From Hemileia vastatrix (lineage: Eukaryota > Basidiomycota > Pucciniomycetes > Pucciniales > Zaghouaniaceae), in contig JASXTE010000268.1 of assembly GCA_030280995.1 (NCBI GenBank), positions 1 to 64,000 on the forward strand: 64,000 nucleotides of DNA, given 5' to 3'. The notes under the pieces are model-generated. The model was not told the origin of the DNA. It ran no database searches and saw nothing but the letters and a program-made list of their open reading frames with translations. Position 1 is the stretch's first letter, and each line of letters begins with the position of its first letter. This document shows positions 22,135 to 32,720 of the stretch, piece by piece. Position numbers and translations under genes: made by a program.

Positions 22135-23073
22135 GTTGCTGTTGTTGAGTGAGCGTGAGGTAAAGGGACTGTGTTTAGGACTTGAGGTGGAAGGGAAGAG
22201 GTGGCAAAGGGGAGAGGGGAAGAGAGATGGATGAGAGAGAGAAAAAGATTATGGGGAGTCGACTTACTCTCCTTTTTAAACCTTTTCTGGGACAGTCGAA
22301 ACAGGATATGTAATCAAGCTCTGCTGAAAAGATGACCTGATTCATCAGCAACCAATAGCAAAAATCCGAATGGGAGATTCATCATTCACCCAATGGACGA
22401 TTCATCATTCAAACCTTGCTCGCCCTATCCTGACAACATTCGTTCGGTGCGCAATCCCAAATGAGATTCCCTATTGTGTGATCAAAGGTTTTCCGAACAC
22501 ATGGAAGGTTCTGGAAAGGCAGAAACGAAGCTAGTTGATGGAGCTAGAAGGAGAAGTCGAACGGAGTGGCAAAAAGTGGTGGAAACGATCTTGCAGATCG
22601 ATCACCGACGGTGAAATTGGGGATAGATCTATTGAAAATATGTGATCGACGAGTGAAAGATTGAAACAAAGCTTCGCTGATTGGTTGGTCGCTTCGAATT
22701 GAGTTTGCCCATCCCATCTTCTGCTATGCCATCGCCTACTACGCTTGCGCAATCTCCTTTTCGACTCCTCGAAGCTTCTACCTGTTGTCTGAAAAGAGGC
22801 CCTCTCACCAATCAGAGCAAACCAATTCCAACAGATCTGAGACTGGAATGATTTGCAAAGAAGGAAAAACAAAGAAGCCGAAGGAAGAAAGAGACCTCTT
22901 GGAGATCCAGTCGAGTCGAGTCAACCTGTGATGACGATCCATGACCAAACCGAGCAAAGAGGAAGAACACTCCACCAATTCTGAAGCTGATGGCGTCACT
23001 TTCGGAAAGACTCACAACAGTGGCAAATCATTTCGAGATGAAGAAAAAGAAGAGAGAACAGATCTGTCACCGG
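22135..23073. other. peroxygenase promoter region and 3' flank of the F-box-like gene
   Basis: Contains the upstream region of the peroxygenase, with CCAAT-like sites around 22340-22400 and a TTTAAAAA element near 22270. The rest is without a supportable gene. Frames at 22530-23015 (-) have no conserved features. Confidence 0.4.
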
Positions 23074-25080
23074 TCACCAAGCTCCATTGCCACCGCTTGA
23101 TCTATCTTCGAACAACCTCAATCTACTTTCTCTACTCAAAGCAGCTTTGCCACCTAGTCTCAACAATCTAGCAGGTGATCTAACCCCATATCTTAAATCC
23201 GGTTTCGTTTCTTCCAAAGTTTTGAACTCGATTTCCTCTCTATTCATCCTCTTCAACGAATCAGAAGCCAATTCAACTCCAACTGAAGTTTCCAAAGATC
23301 TCAAGAGTTCAGTTTCTTCATCTATACCATTTCCTGATAACCTGCTTCCCATTTCACCTGAATTGTCAGGTACGAAAGTAGCGACCGAATCTTGAGATTT
23401 GATGCTTTCCGATTGACTTTTGAGAGACGTTGATGGGGATGAAGATGACTTGTTCGTCTGGATGGGTTGCCATCCATAGGCTTGTTGAAAGCAATGAGAT
23501 AACTCATGAGAAAAAGTAGGAGATAAATCTCTATCGGATCTCTCAGTCCAAGTGTCTTTTATTTCTCTAGGCCAACCTCCATTGAGCTTTCGGTTTGCGA
23601 TTTCTTCTTCTTTCCCATTTACATTCGATGAGGAAAATCTAGACTTCTTGACATCATCAACATTTTCAACATCCCAAGACAAATGTAACCTAGTGAAATG
23701 TCCTAAACCCCAACTTTTCAAAATTTCATTCGTTTCTTCAGATTCATTCGATGGTTTGACTTCTTGAAGAAAACATCTCAATCTAGAAACTATGATTTCC
23801 GCAGGTCTGAAAGAGAATTTCCTAGTATCGTATCTCAGATGAGTGATTCCACTGGAGGTGTTGACGTTGGAAGAGACTGTCGACTCTTCTTCTTCATCCA
23901 ACGAGTTCTCTCGATGCTCTCCTGAACTTGCTTCCATTTCTCCACTGATGAAATCTTCCAAGTCCAATTGTACCTTGTTCTTTCTAGATTTGCATTCTTC
24001 CATGATTGCATGAATTAAGCTCCCTCTAGATAACGATCCAGCTCTCAAAGGGGATATCAAATGATAAGGCATTTGCAGACCTGGAGCTTGAGATCGAGGA
24101 TCAATTCCTATGACATGTAATTTCGTCAACTTCTTTCTCAAACCACCTAAAGAAGGTATTCTTCTACCAAATTTTGATGCCTTCTTCCATTCAATCTCTT
24201 CGGGTAAAGTCCCACTTCCCCAAGTCAAGACTTGACCAAAGTTATCTTCATCTCCATCGAAAACCAAAGTCAATTCTGTGGGACTGATTGAATGTAAAGA
24301 CTTCGATAGGACTGATAATTCTATTGATCCCAAGGATAAGACATGTATGTTTGGTAAATGATAGAATAATCCTGATAATCGAGATTGAGGTTTTGTTGGA
24401 GACAGTTTGATCTTTTGGAGTTGAGACCAGGAATGATTGTTTGAAGTCGAAGAAAGTTCCTGGATTGAATAGATGTCATCACTTAGGGAGTAATCTCCAG
24501 ACTTTGAAGTTGAAGGATTCCTGTTCTTCTCATTATCCAATTCGTTCAAAACTTCCACCAAAGCTTTAGAATATCTTTCCCTCTGATTTTGTAGCCTTGT
24601 AGATAGAGTCAAGAACCTATCTTCTTCTAATTCTATAAAGAGATTCTCTACAAATTTTCCTGGATTCACAGATCCATTCTTTGGTAAAGAGATTGAATTT
24701 TTCAAATCCCAAGATAGATCAGGAAACTTGATGGCAGGTTTCTCGAATGCTTTCTCCTCCACCTCTTCTCTTTGAGACTTGTCATCTTGCTCTTGTTGTT
24801 GATTCTCATGGTAGGTCAATAAGATTTGCCAGAAAGCCAAAACCTGACGTTCGGTAGTTAGAGAGATAGATCTCCATCTCAAGATTGAAGTGAAGGCAGA
24901 AATGGAATGGGAGACGAATGCTAAAGAATAAGCTGCTTGTCGGGAAGTTGAGGCTGCTATTGCGAAGATGATGAAGAGTAACTCTGAAGGTAACTTTGTC
25001 TCTTCGACTTGTGTTTCTGGATCTGGATCTTGATGGAGAGCAGGTTGATCATCTTGATGAGTAAGAGGATGATGATCCAT
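23074..25080 (-). CDS. F-box-like domain protein, 668 aa
   Basis: Single-exon, uninterrupted frame. Residues about 28-75 fit the F-box-like pattern common in basidiomycetes: LPSELLFIIFAIA, then a helix (QAAYSLAFVSHSISAF) and RWRSISLTTERQ. Together these would bind Skp1 in an SCF ligase. The middle contains weak LRR-like strands (LPNIHVLSLGSIELSVL, RKKLTKLHVIGI) and long acidic or Ser-rich linkers; the C-terminus is basic. There is no signal peptide or membrane segment. It is the second F-box-type gene in the window, but its sequence is not obviously related to the one at 16843. Substrate unknown. Confidence 0.65.
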   Translation of the reverse strand: MDHHPLTHQDDQPALHQDPDPETQVEETKLPSELLFIIFAIAASTSRQAAYSLAFVSHSISAFTSILRWRSISLTTERQVLAFWQILLTYHENQQQEQDDKSQREEVEEKAFEKPAIKFPDLSWDLKNSISLPKNGSVNPGKFVENLFIELEEDRFLTLSTRLQNQRERYSKALVEVLNELDNEKNRNPSTSKSGDYSLSDDIYSIQELSSTSNNHSWSQLQKIKLSPTKPQSRLSGLFYHLPNIHVLSLGSIELSVLSKSLHSISPTELTLVFDGDEDNFGQVLTWGSGTLPEEIEWKKASKFGRRIPSLGGLRKKLTKLHVIGIDPRSQAPGLQMPYHLISPLRAGSLSRGSLIHAIMEECKSRKNKVQLDLEDFISGEMEASSGEHRENSLDEEEESTVSSNVNTSSGITHLRYDTRKFSFRPAEIIVSRLRCFLQEVKPSNESEETNEILKSWGLGHFTRLHLSWDVENVDDVKKSRFSSSNVNGKEEEIANRKLNGGWPREIKDTWTERSDRDLSPTFSHELSHCFQQAYGWQPIQTNKSSSSPSTSLKSQSESIKSQDSVATFVPDNSGEMGSRLSGNGIDEETELLRSLETSVGVELASDSLKRMNREEIEFKTLEETKPDLRYGVRSPARLLRLGGKAALSRESRLRLFEDRSSGGNGAW

Positions 25081-25273
25081 ACGCTCTCTCTTGGCCTGTT
25101 CCTTCTAGCCCTTTGAGGAGTTTGCGAGACTGATTAGGGAAGGAAAAGCTTGAAACGTTGAAGAGATAAAGAAGATAGAGCAGAAATGCGAGTAAAAGAT
25201 GGAGGTGTTCGAAAGAGAAGAAGTTGATAAGCCATTTTGACCAGCAACGAACAACTTCAAGCCACTATTTATT

Positions 25274-26045
25274 ATGTCACGACCTGCATTGAATCCAGAA
25301 TCGACAGTTTCAGGAATTATAGTCGATTCAAACACTCAGCAGCGAGTCATTCCTCAAAGCACAAGAGCAGACGGAACGTAAGTCATCACAAGTCTGCACT
25401 TTCCATCCAATCTCACTATAATCTAATCCATTCTCATCTTTATCTCAATTCAGAGTACGAAAGGAGCGAAAAGTCAAGCCAGGATTCACTCCAGCAGAAG
25501 ATGTCACTAGATTCAGATCTTCAAGACAACTGGAAGCAGAAGCAAGGGACAAGAGAGGTCCTCCAGGTTCCACTTCTCATTCTCTACTCACTCCAAGTCC
25601 AGCTCTACAAGCTGCAAAGGCTGGATTAAGCAAATCTCAGAAACAGAATTTGAAGAAGAAGGAACAGAAAGCGACGTCTGCTGGTGGTGGTGCTGCGACG
25701 AATGGGAATGGGAATGCAATCCAAAGTCAGGTTTCAAAAGGAAAGAAGAAATTACAAGAGGAAGAGGCTCCTGATGATTGGGATAATGATAATGAGGAAG
25801 TAGAAGAAGTGAAATCTGGAGATGACAGGGAAAAGGAGAAAAAATCGATAGAGAAAGAAGAAGGTGAATCTCCAGAAGATCAGGCAAAGAAGATTAGATC
25901 CCTTTCGAAGAAATTAAAGGCTGCTGAGTTGTTGAAGGAGAAAAATGAGAGTTCTTTGCTTCCTGAACAGAAGATCAAGGTGGACTCGATAGAGGAATTG
26001 AGGAAGGAATTGGAAAGTTTGGGAGTCAAGGAAGATGCCAAATAG
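25274..26045 (+). CDS. PYM: PYM/WIBG homologue, partner of Y14-Mago
   Basis: Cytoplasmic factor that binds the Mago-Y14 heterodimer and removes exon-junction complexes from translated mRNA. Two exons (25274..25377, 25454..26045) give 231 residues. The diagnostic N-terminal Mago-Y14 binding motif spans the splice: RVIPQSTRADGTVRKERKVK followed by PGFTPAEDVTRF. The middle is Lys-rich then acidic (DDWDNDNEEVEE). The C-terminus has the usual basic coiled helix (KKIRSLSKKLKAAELL). Presence of PYM fits the intron-rich genome. The frame is intact, and the start is divergent from the F-box-like gene about 190 bp away. Confidence 0.88.
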
Positions 26046-26400
26046 AGAGGAGATCTTTACTTCAACATTTTCATTGGACTCCAGTCTTGGGATTTTCATT
26101 TATCAATCATCTAATAGGTTTTGTTTATTGGTTCTTTTCATATGTAATCTTGGTCATCTCCTTATTTATTCAGTTCAAGAGCTCGCAATGGAAGACTTTT
26201 CTCATCTTCGTCTTCGTCCTTCATTATACAAGAAAGAGGACATTCTGATTCTGATTCTTATTTCGAGATACAAACACTTGACAGACTAAATAGGGAAAAA
26301 GGCCTTGGTGTTACAGAAACGAAAAAAGCCCTTGTCGATCTCTTCGAGCGTACGTAGGACAGAATCTTCAAATTCGATCGATCTGAGAATCGGAAGGAAT

Positions 26401-27796
26401 CTATTTACCTTCGTTTGAAAGTTGGAACAGTTGTTCAATCATATCAGAGAAGGTTTCTTCCCATGCACGGTATTTAAGTCCGAGCTGATGAAAAAAGCAG
26501 AAAAAAATAAGACGAAACAGGCAAGTCAGAGAATGGTCCAAGGCGAGAATTCGAGAGCTCCATTCCCAACGTCGTTATCCTTTCACTTTCTTCTCTACTC
26601 ACTTCTTTGATCGACTTTGAGTTGTCAATCTTGTACATTTGTGGATCCTTGAAAGCGTATTCACCTGGATTGCCTTTGATAATGTTCAATTTCTTGGCCT
26701 CTTCTGGATACTTCTTGTGAACGAAATCCAAGACTTGTTGATTGTCGTATGGACCATTGCAGATCAAGAAACGTCCTTCCAATCCTTTTTCCATTGCTAG
26801 AACGTGAGCTTCTGCGACCTGTTAAGAAAATACGAGAAAGAGAAAGAGACACCCGCGCCAAAAGCGAAGGGATAGGAGGTGAGTCGAGACTTTCGACGTC
26901 GTCTTCTTAGGAGAGCTTGATCCTAGGCTATTTCTTTTCCTGGAAAGAAGTGTAAGTAGTCTATTCTCTTCTACTCACCTCTCTAGTGTCAGCATAGGAA
27001 GGGAAACCAGTGGGTTGAGGTTCTTTGGCAGTCAGAGCTCCCCAAATACTTGCAACGGAAGTGTTCAAGTCTGAAAGCTTCTCCAAATGATGAGCGACTG
27101 GGCTAAGAATCATCGGTGGTGATATAGAGGTTACTTTGATGTTTGACTTTGATTCCTTGACCAATTCATAAGCTTTCTTCTCAGCTAGAGCCTTGGAGGC
27201 ACAGTAAGCGAAACCTGAATCCCCATTCTTGACGGCTTCTTCGTAAGTTGCACTGTTCCAGTCCTGATGAATGTAAGAAATGAGAAAAAGTAGAGAAGTT
27301 TGCAAAGTCAACACAAAGTTGAAGGCGAAAGATCTAAAGTGGAGTGGATCAGACTGACCTTTTCAGTGTAAGTCTTCGAGTTCTTTGGGAAGTCTTTGAA
27401 ATCCAACACGGCGGCAAAACTGGAAGTGATAGTAAGAGTCTTGACATTTGCCTTGATAGCTGCATTGGTCACAGCTGTTGTCCCGTCTATTGCAGGCTTC
27501 AAAAATGCCTCTGGATCATCCGAGAGATTAAAAGGAGATGCCACATGTTGAACATGTTCCACACCTTTCAAAGCTTCAGTAAAGTCACCAGTGACTATAT
27601 CTGGAACTTCTACGAAAGTGAGAGAACCATTCTCGACGTATTTGGTGAAGATGGGAAGCTTCTTAATTCCGTCTGCCTTCCTGATTGAGCGGATTGTACC
27701 TCTCACTTTGTATCCCTTCTCCAAAAGGTTTAGAGCTACGTAAGTTGCGACGAAGCCAGAGATCCCTGTGATAAGAACGGGTGATGAAGATGGCAT
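26401..27796 (-). CDS. NAD(P)H-dependent extended SDR reductase (dihydroflavonol reductase / Gre2-like)
   Basis: Four exons (27359..27796, 26979..27263, 26603..26818, 26401..26484) join cleanly to 340 residues. An N-terminal Rossmann motif GISGFVATYVA sits near residue 9, followed by KVRGTIRS. Catalytic Ser lies in LTITSSFAAV and the Tyr-x3-Lys motif in AYCASKALAEKKAYEL. Family member Gre2 reduces methylglyoxal and 3-methylbutanal; relatives reduce dihydroflavonols or cinnamoyl-CoA. The substrate here is unknown. Cytosolic, with no signal peptide. A TATAAAAA box lies about 60 bp before the ATG, suggesting regulated expression. Confidence 0.85.
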
Positions 27797-27855
27797 TGTG
27801 AATTGGTTGATGGTGTTGATGGGAGAAAGGGAAGAGAGGAATTTTCTACGAAGGC

Positions 27856-27863
27856 TTTTTATA
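27856..27863 (-). promoter_or_regulatory. TATA box (TATAAAAA) of the SDR reductase
   Basis: TATAAAAA on the minus strand, 60 bp upstream of the reductase start at 27796. Confidence 0.5.
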
Positions 27864-28068
27864 AGTGGAGACATCCATCAGCTTACATCCACAGCGACTG
27901 AGAAGGTGTACAATACTCGATAAGCTGACAGGAGGACATTGTAACTCGGATAGAATGAATGGAATCGAACAAGAATTGAAGAACAGATGGAAGGAGAGCC
28001 TCCTCGGCGATTTTCTAAGACTGCCGAGAAGAGTCACATCGAAGAAGTGTTACTCCTTCCCAACAACG

Positions 28069-30320
28069 ATGAGCGATTCATGGACGAGCAGTTCTTGGAG
28101 GGAATGTCCAATCAGTCAAGATGTGGAATATCCAGATCAAGAGCATCTCAACAATGTCACAAATCAACTAAAGACGCTCCCTGGACTGGTCACAAGCACT
28201 GAAATCGATAGACTCAGACTTCAGTTGAAGGAAGTAGCTCTAGGCAAAGTAAGTAGAACGGATTAAAGCAAGTTAAAGCAAATCATAGAGTCAAATGTAT
28301 CTTAGAATCAAATCGCATCATCGTCTTATGAGCAGATCATAACATTCTCTTCTTCTCTTTGCTCTTCTTCTCGAAAAAGGCATTCCTGCTGCAATCTGGG
28401 GATTGTGCAGAACTCTTCTCTTACTGCAACCCAGCTCAGATAGAGGCAAAGCTAAAACTCAGTCTCCTAATGTCCTTGATCATCATTTGGGGAGCTAGAG
28501 TCCCAGTCGTGAGGGTGGGAAGGATAGCTGGTCAGTTTGGGAAACCTAGAAGCAAACCTACAGAAAAGGTCACAATGAAGGATGGTCAGGTCAAAGAGGT
28601 TGTGACTTTCAGGTGAGTAGAAGAAGGGTTCGAAAGTAATCAAGAATGGATATCTCAGTTTGGTAGCTAGAAGGCAAGAGAGACAAAGAGCATTTAAAGC
28701 TCCCAAAGAAGAGCAACACTCAAGATCTCTCCTTCTCTTCTCTTCTCCTCAAATACCAGGGGTGACAATGTCAATGGTTTCTCTCCAGAAGATCGTTCAC
28801 CAGATCCAGAAAGGTTGTTGAAAGCTTACTTCCACAGTGCAGCCACTATCAATCATATTCGAGCTTCATTATCAAGTGGTTTGGCAGATCTTCACGCTCC
28901 AATGTCTTGGTCTTTTCAACACGTTAGATCCCCAACTCTACAACAAGAATTCGAAAGGATAGTGGATGCCTTGACCGATGCTTTGGATTTCATGAAGACT
29001 GTCGGGGCTGATCCTAGTGCCAATCATGGAGGTGGTGGTCCTGGTTCGAACACGCTGCAGAGTGTCGATTATTATACTAGGTGAGTGACTTTCTTTGTCG
29101 ATTTGAATTGATAGGGTGGCTGGTATCTAAAGGATGGACGACCTTTTGCTGAATTTCCGATGCTCTTCTAACTCTCCCTTTTCCCTCTTCGAAAGTCATG
29201 AAGGATTACTACTTGAATACGAAGAAGCCCTTACAAGATCTTCAACTTCTTCTTCTCCCTCAAACCAAGCTCGAATCAATGCAGCCTCGATACCTTCAGA
29301 TGCTCCTTACGTCTTATCAGCTCATACGATTTGGTTGGGAGATAGGACGAGACAGTTGGATGGAGCTCACATTGAATTCTTTAGAGGGATCAAGAATCCG
29401 ATAGGAATCAAAGTCGGTCCTACAATGAAACCCGACGAATTGGTGAAATTGTTGGAAATCGTGGATCCTTTCTGTGAAAAGGGCAGAGTGACTCTGATTT
29501 GTAGATATGGTGCCACGAAGGTGAGTTTTTCGAAAATCGCTGTTCTATCTTCGAATGTTGTCAAGATCAACGAAATGCGAATAAGAATCTGATCAAGACC
29601 AATCACGGGAACTCTCTCGACTTCTTTTTCCCAGGTAAATGCCTTACTACCTCCTCAAATCCAAGCAGTCAAAGCTTCGAAACATTCAGATTCAATCATT
29701 TGGTGTTGTGATCCAATGCATGGAAATACGATTTCTTCCCCTTCCAATCCTTCAGTCAAGACTCGGTCCTTCTCGGATATCGTTACTGAATTGGCTTCTC
29801 AACTCAAGATTCATGATGAGAATGGTTCGAGATTAGGCGGAGTTCATTTGGAATTGACTGGAGATATTGATGAGAATGGTTTCAGTGTCACTGAATGCGT
29901 GGGAGGTAGTATGAGATTGGAAGATGCTGATCTTTCTAGGAATTATCAGGTGCGTTTGAATCGATGACTTATGGGGAGAGGAGATTGAAGAAGGTGAGAG
30001 TGAAGATTAGAGTACTGATCTTTTGCTCTCTTCTGTCATTTTCTCCAACCCCACTCAATCAGTCTCATTGCGATCCGAGACTCAATTACGAACAATCTTT
30101 GGACATCGCATTCCTCATTTCTCATTTCTTGAGAGGACAAAGATTGAAATCCAATGGAAGGTCGAATTCAGTCTCTAGAGCTCCTTCGAGATCTTCTTCT
30201 TTAGATAGACTATCTTCAAAATTTAACTCTGCCTCTATCAACGGAACAGAAGAATCAGGTTCGGAGGAGAAAGACGGGTTGCTAGAAGAATTGGTACAAG
30301 GAATCTCGACTAGACCTTGA
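28069..30320 (+). CDS. class II (plant-type) DAHP synthase
   Basis: First enzyme of the shikimate pathway: phosphoenolpyruvate plus erythrose 4-phosphate gives DAHP, for aromatic amino acids. Six exons (28069..28248, 28380..28612, 28760..29080, 29196..29520, 29635..29949, 30063..30320) join without a break to 543 residues. Class II signatures appear in order: NVTNQLKTLPGLVTSTEI, LLQSGDCAELF with metal-binding Cys, VGRIAGQFGKPRSKPTE, YFHSAATINHIRA, RTRQLDGAHIEFFRG, NPIGIKVGPTMKPDEL, WCCDPMHGNT, GGVHLELTGD, VTECVGGS and HCDPRLNYEQSLDIAFL. The last intron is preceded by a non-standard GTGCGT donor. A Ser-rich tail follows the domain. Many fungi have only the type I enzyme family, so this homologue is of phylogenetic interest. 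Confidence 0.95.
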
Positions 30321-30476
30321 AAACATTCCTTGAAGTCGTTCTGAAGGTATAATGTAAACTAGGATAATCATTCACGGGAATTCAATTCGCTAGGAGCTGT
30401 TCTTTCGCATTGTTTCTCATCCAATCTTTGGTCTGATTCACTGTACAAGTACATGCATCAACAGAAAGAAGCTTGC

Positions 30477-32444
30477 TCAAAAGACTGAACGACCAGACCA
30501 GTGAATCGCCAGAATGAGAGTGACGAAGAAGAGTAAAATGAGTAGAAGAGAAGGAAGTAAGAACTGCTTTTGTTCTTGCAATGGCTGTCCCATGACTCGC
30601 CTTCTTGGATCAGTGACTCCAGTGACTCTGACCAAGTCGCCAACCTTGACGATGCCAGCTGAGAGAATAAGGTGAGCAAGAGAAAGGGAGACAGAAGGAA
30701 GTCATGGATTCATGTCATCAGCTTTTGTCAAAAAAGAATTCCAACAAACGTCGACTATTGGACTCACATTTTTCTCTACTGACAGAGAGCATTCCGAAAC
30801 AAGGCTTCCCAATCTTTTTACTTGCTGGTTCGACGATTCTCCAATTCTGAAGAATTCGATAAGGGATGAAAGAGTCTCGAATTGCTGTATCTGGATCGAT
30901 ACACGGGACCTGACATCTAGCGCATCGAGCTAAACAATAGACTGTTTATGAAAGTCAAAAGAAACAAAGTCAGAGCCCTTCTCGAAGCGCAGAGAGACAA
31001 TGACAGGTCTAAGCTAGAAAAGTAGATTGGATCAAAAGACTTACTTCCTCTACCCTTACCCTTGATGGCTTTTCCCAAAGTCTTCTTATCGTGATAGTCT
31101 GATTCCAACAACTCCAATGAAGTCCAAGCATCCTCTTCGAAAGGTGTCAGACCAGAAGAAGTGGTAAGTCTATCGGAGACGATGATGTTCGGTCTGAAGC
31201 CTGTGGAGGGTTCAAAGGGGTAGAAGAAAGCAAGAGAACGAACAAACAGAGTGGGAAGTAAGGAGAAAGGTTTTCGGAGAGGAGATCCTTTTTCTTCAAA
31301 GCTTCCAGAATGAGCTCGTCTTGAAAACTCACGTTCGATCTGAAGTTGGGCCAAACGATCAGCTGTTAAAAGATGAACCAAGATAGAAATGATCAAAATG
31401 TATGATTTGAGAGTCATTGTAAGAGTGAGCAATTCGCGAGAAAGAACAGTTCTGTCACTCGAATGATTTCGATAGACGACATTTCAACTCTTCACTCACC
31501 TCCCCATTCCTCCTTGTTCAACTTCTTAGGAACTTGATAAGAATGAACCTTCCCACCGATTTCATCTCCATAAACTCCAGGTTGTTCACCTCCAACTTCA
31601 TCCTCTTCTTCGCTCTCAGGTGGAGTCAAAGGCCAAACGCTTTTCACCAAAGTTTTCCTAATGTGATTCAAAGAAGTCTCACTTGCTATCAATAAAGGAT
31701 AGAAATCTTGCCATCTAGTGAAAGCTTTATTCAATTCCCAATCCGATTTATCGATTGGTTTATCGTCTGGTCTCCAATTGGAATCGATGATGGGTTTCTT
31801 GGAAGGATCTAAACCAGGCCATCTTTGACTGTTTCCTTTCCTGATCAATCTGACTGGTTTTTCGAAGAATAATGACAGAGCTTGATCTGCTTCTTTTGAT
31901 ACTGCATAGCCGTTATGAGTTGCTCCCCTTGAAGGGAAAGAGAATGTACGAGTAGGGGGAATCGGGGATCAGTAATAGACAAGCCTCACTTTGGATCAAA
32001 GTTTCTTATGAATCAAAATTTGTCTCACCAAATGAAAACGTTATCCAACACTTCACACTTCTCCAATTCCTCCTGTGTAGGATCCAAAACGGTCTCTACG
32101 ATCAAATCTTCTTTGCCCTTATGAGTCAAAGGGACCTTGATGACCAACTTGTTCCTCTCCTCGTCGACAGTCGGATGGATCAGAACCATTTCAGGCAGAT
32201 CTCTTGCAGTGAAGAATTTGCCAGTCTCTGCAGAGACTATGACCCAGGTTCTATCGAATTTCAAACCTCCGTTATCGTATTCTGAGATTTGTACGCTGGT
32301 ACCTTTGCATGATTTGATGGGATGGACTAGTAGTTTTGTGACTACTAGATCTCTTGTTAGACAGTTTTTGAGAGCTGGAGATAAAGGAAATAGAGATTGA
32401 AAGGGAGATAGAAGAGTTGATTGGATTTCGTTGAGGTTGGGCAT
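30477..32444 (-). CDS. MOSC domain protein (mARC-like) with C-terminal membrane anchor
   Basis: Six exons (32029..32444, 31500..31927, 31333..31362, 31045..31200, 30768..30929, 30477..30658) give 457 residues without breaks. The N-terminal MOSC_N beta-barrel (VTKLLVHPIKSCKGTSVQIS and FDRTWVIV) leads to the MOSC domain with RCARCQVPCIDPDT, the position of the molybdenum-cofactor Cys in mARC/MOSC proteins. A linker (GIVKVGDLVRV) is followed by a C-terminal hydrophobic helix (FLLPSLLLILLFFVTLILAI) and HWSGRSVF. mARC enzymes reduce N-hydroxylated compounds and are N-terminally anchored in the outer mitochondrial membrane. Here the anchor is at the tail, suggesting ER or mitochondrial tail anchoring. 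Confidence 0.85.
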
Positions 32445-32720
32445 GACGAAGAGTTTCCAGCTGGGGATAGAGGCAGTCGATGTTTTTTGATGTTCTCCTT
32501 TTCTTGACTATTAATGTGAGTCAATCTGACTATTTGACCAAGCAATTGAGTAGAGTCAGAACAGAGAGTGTTGTGTGTTGAGAGCAAGAAAGGTCCGAGA
32601 CTTTGAGAAGTTTTTCATCACTTCACCTCGAACTGTATCCATCTTCAAATTCCAATCAATGCAAGCACGAAATCTAATCAAGCAATCCATTCTGAAATAG
32701 TCAATCCAGGCATTCAAAGA

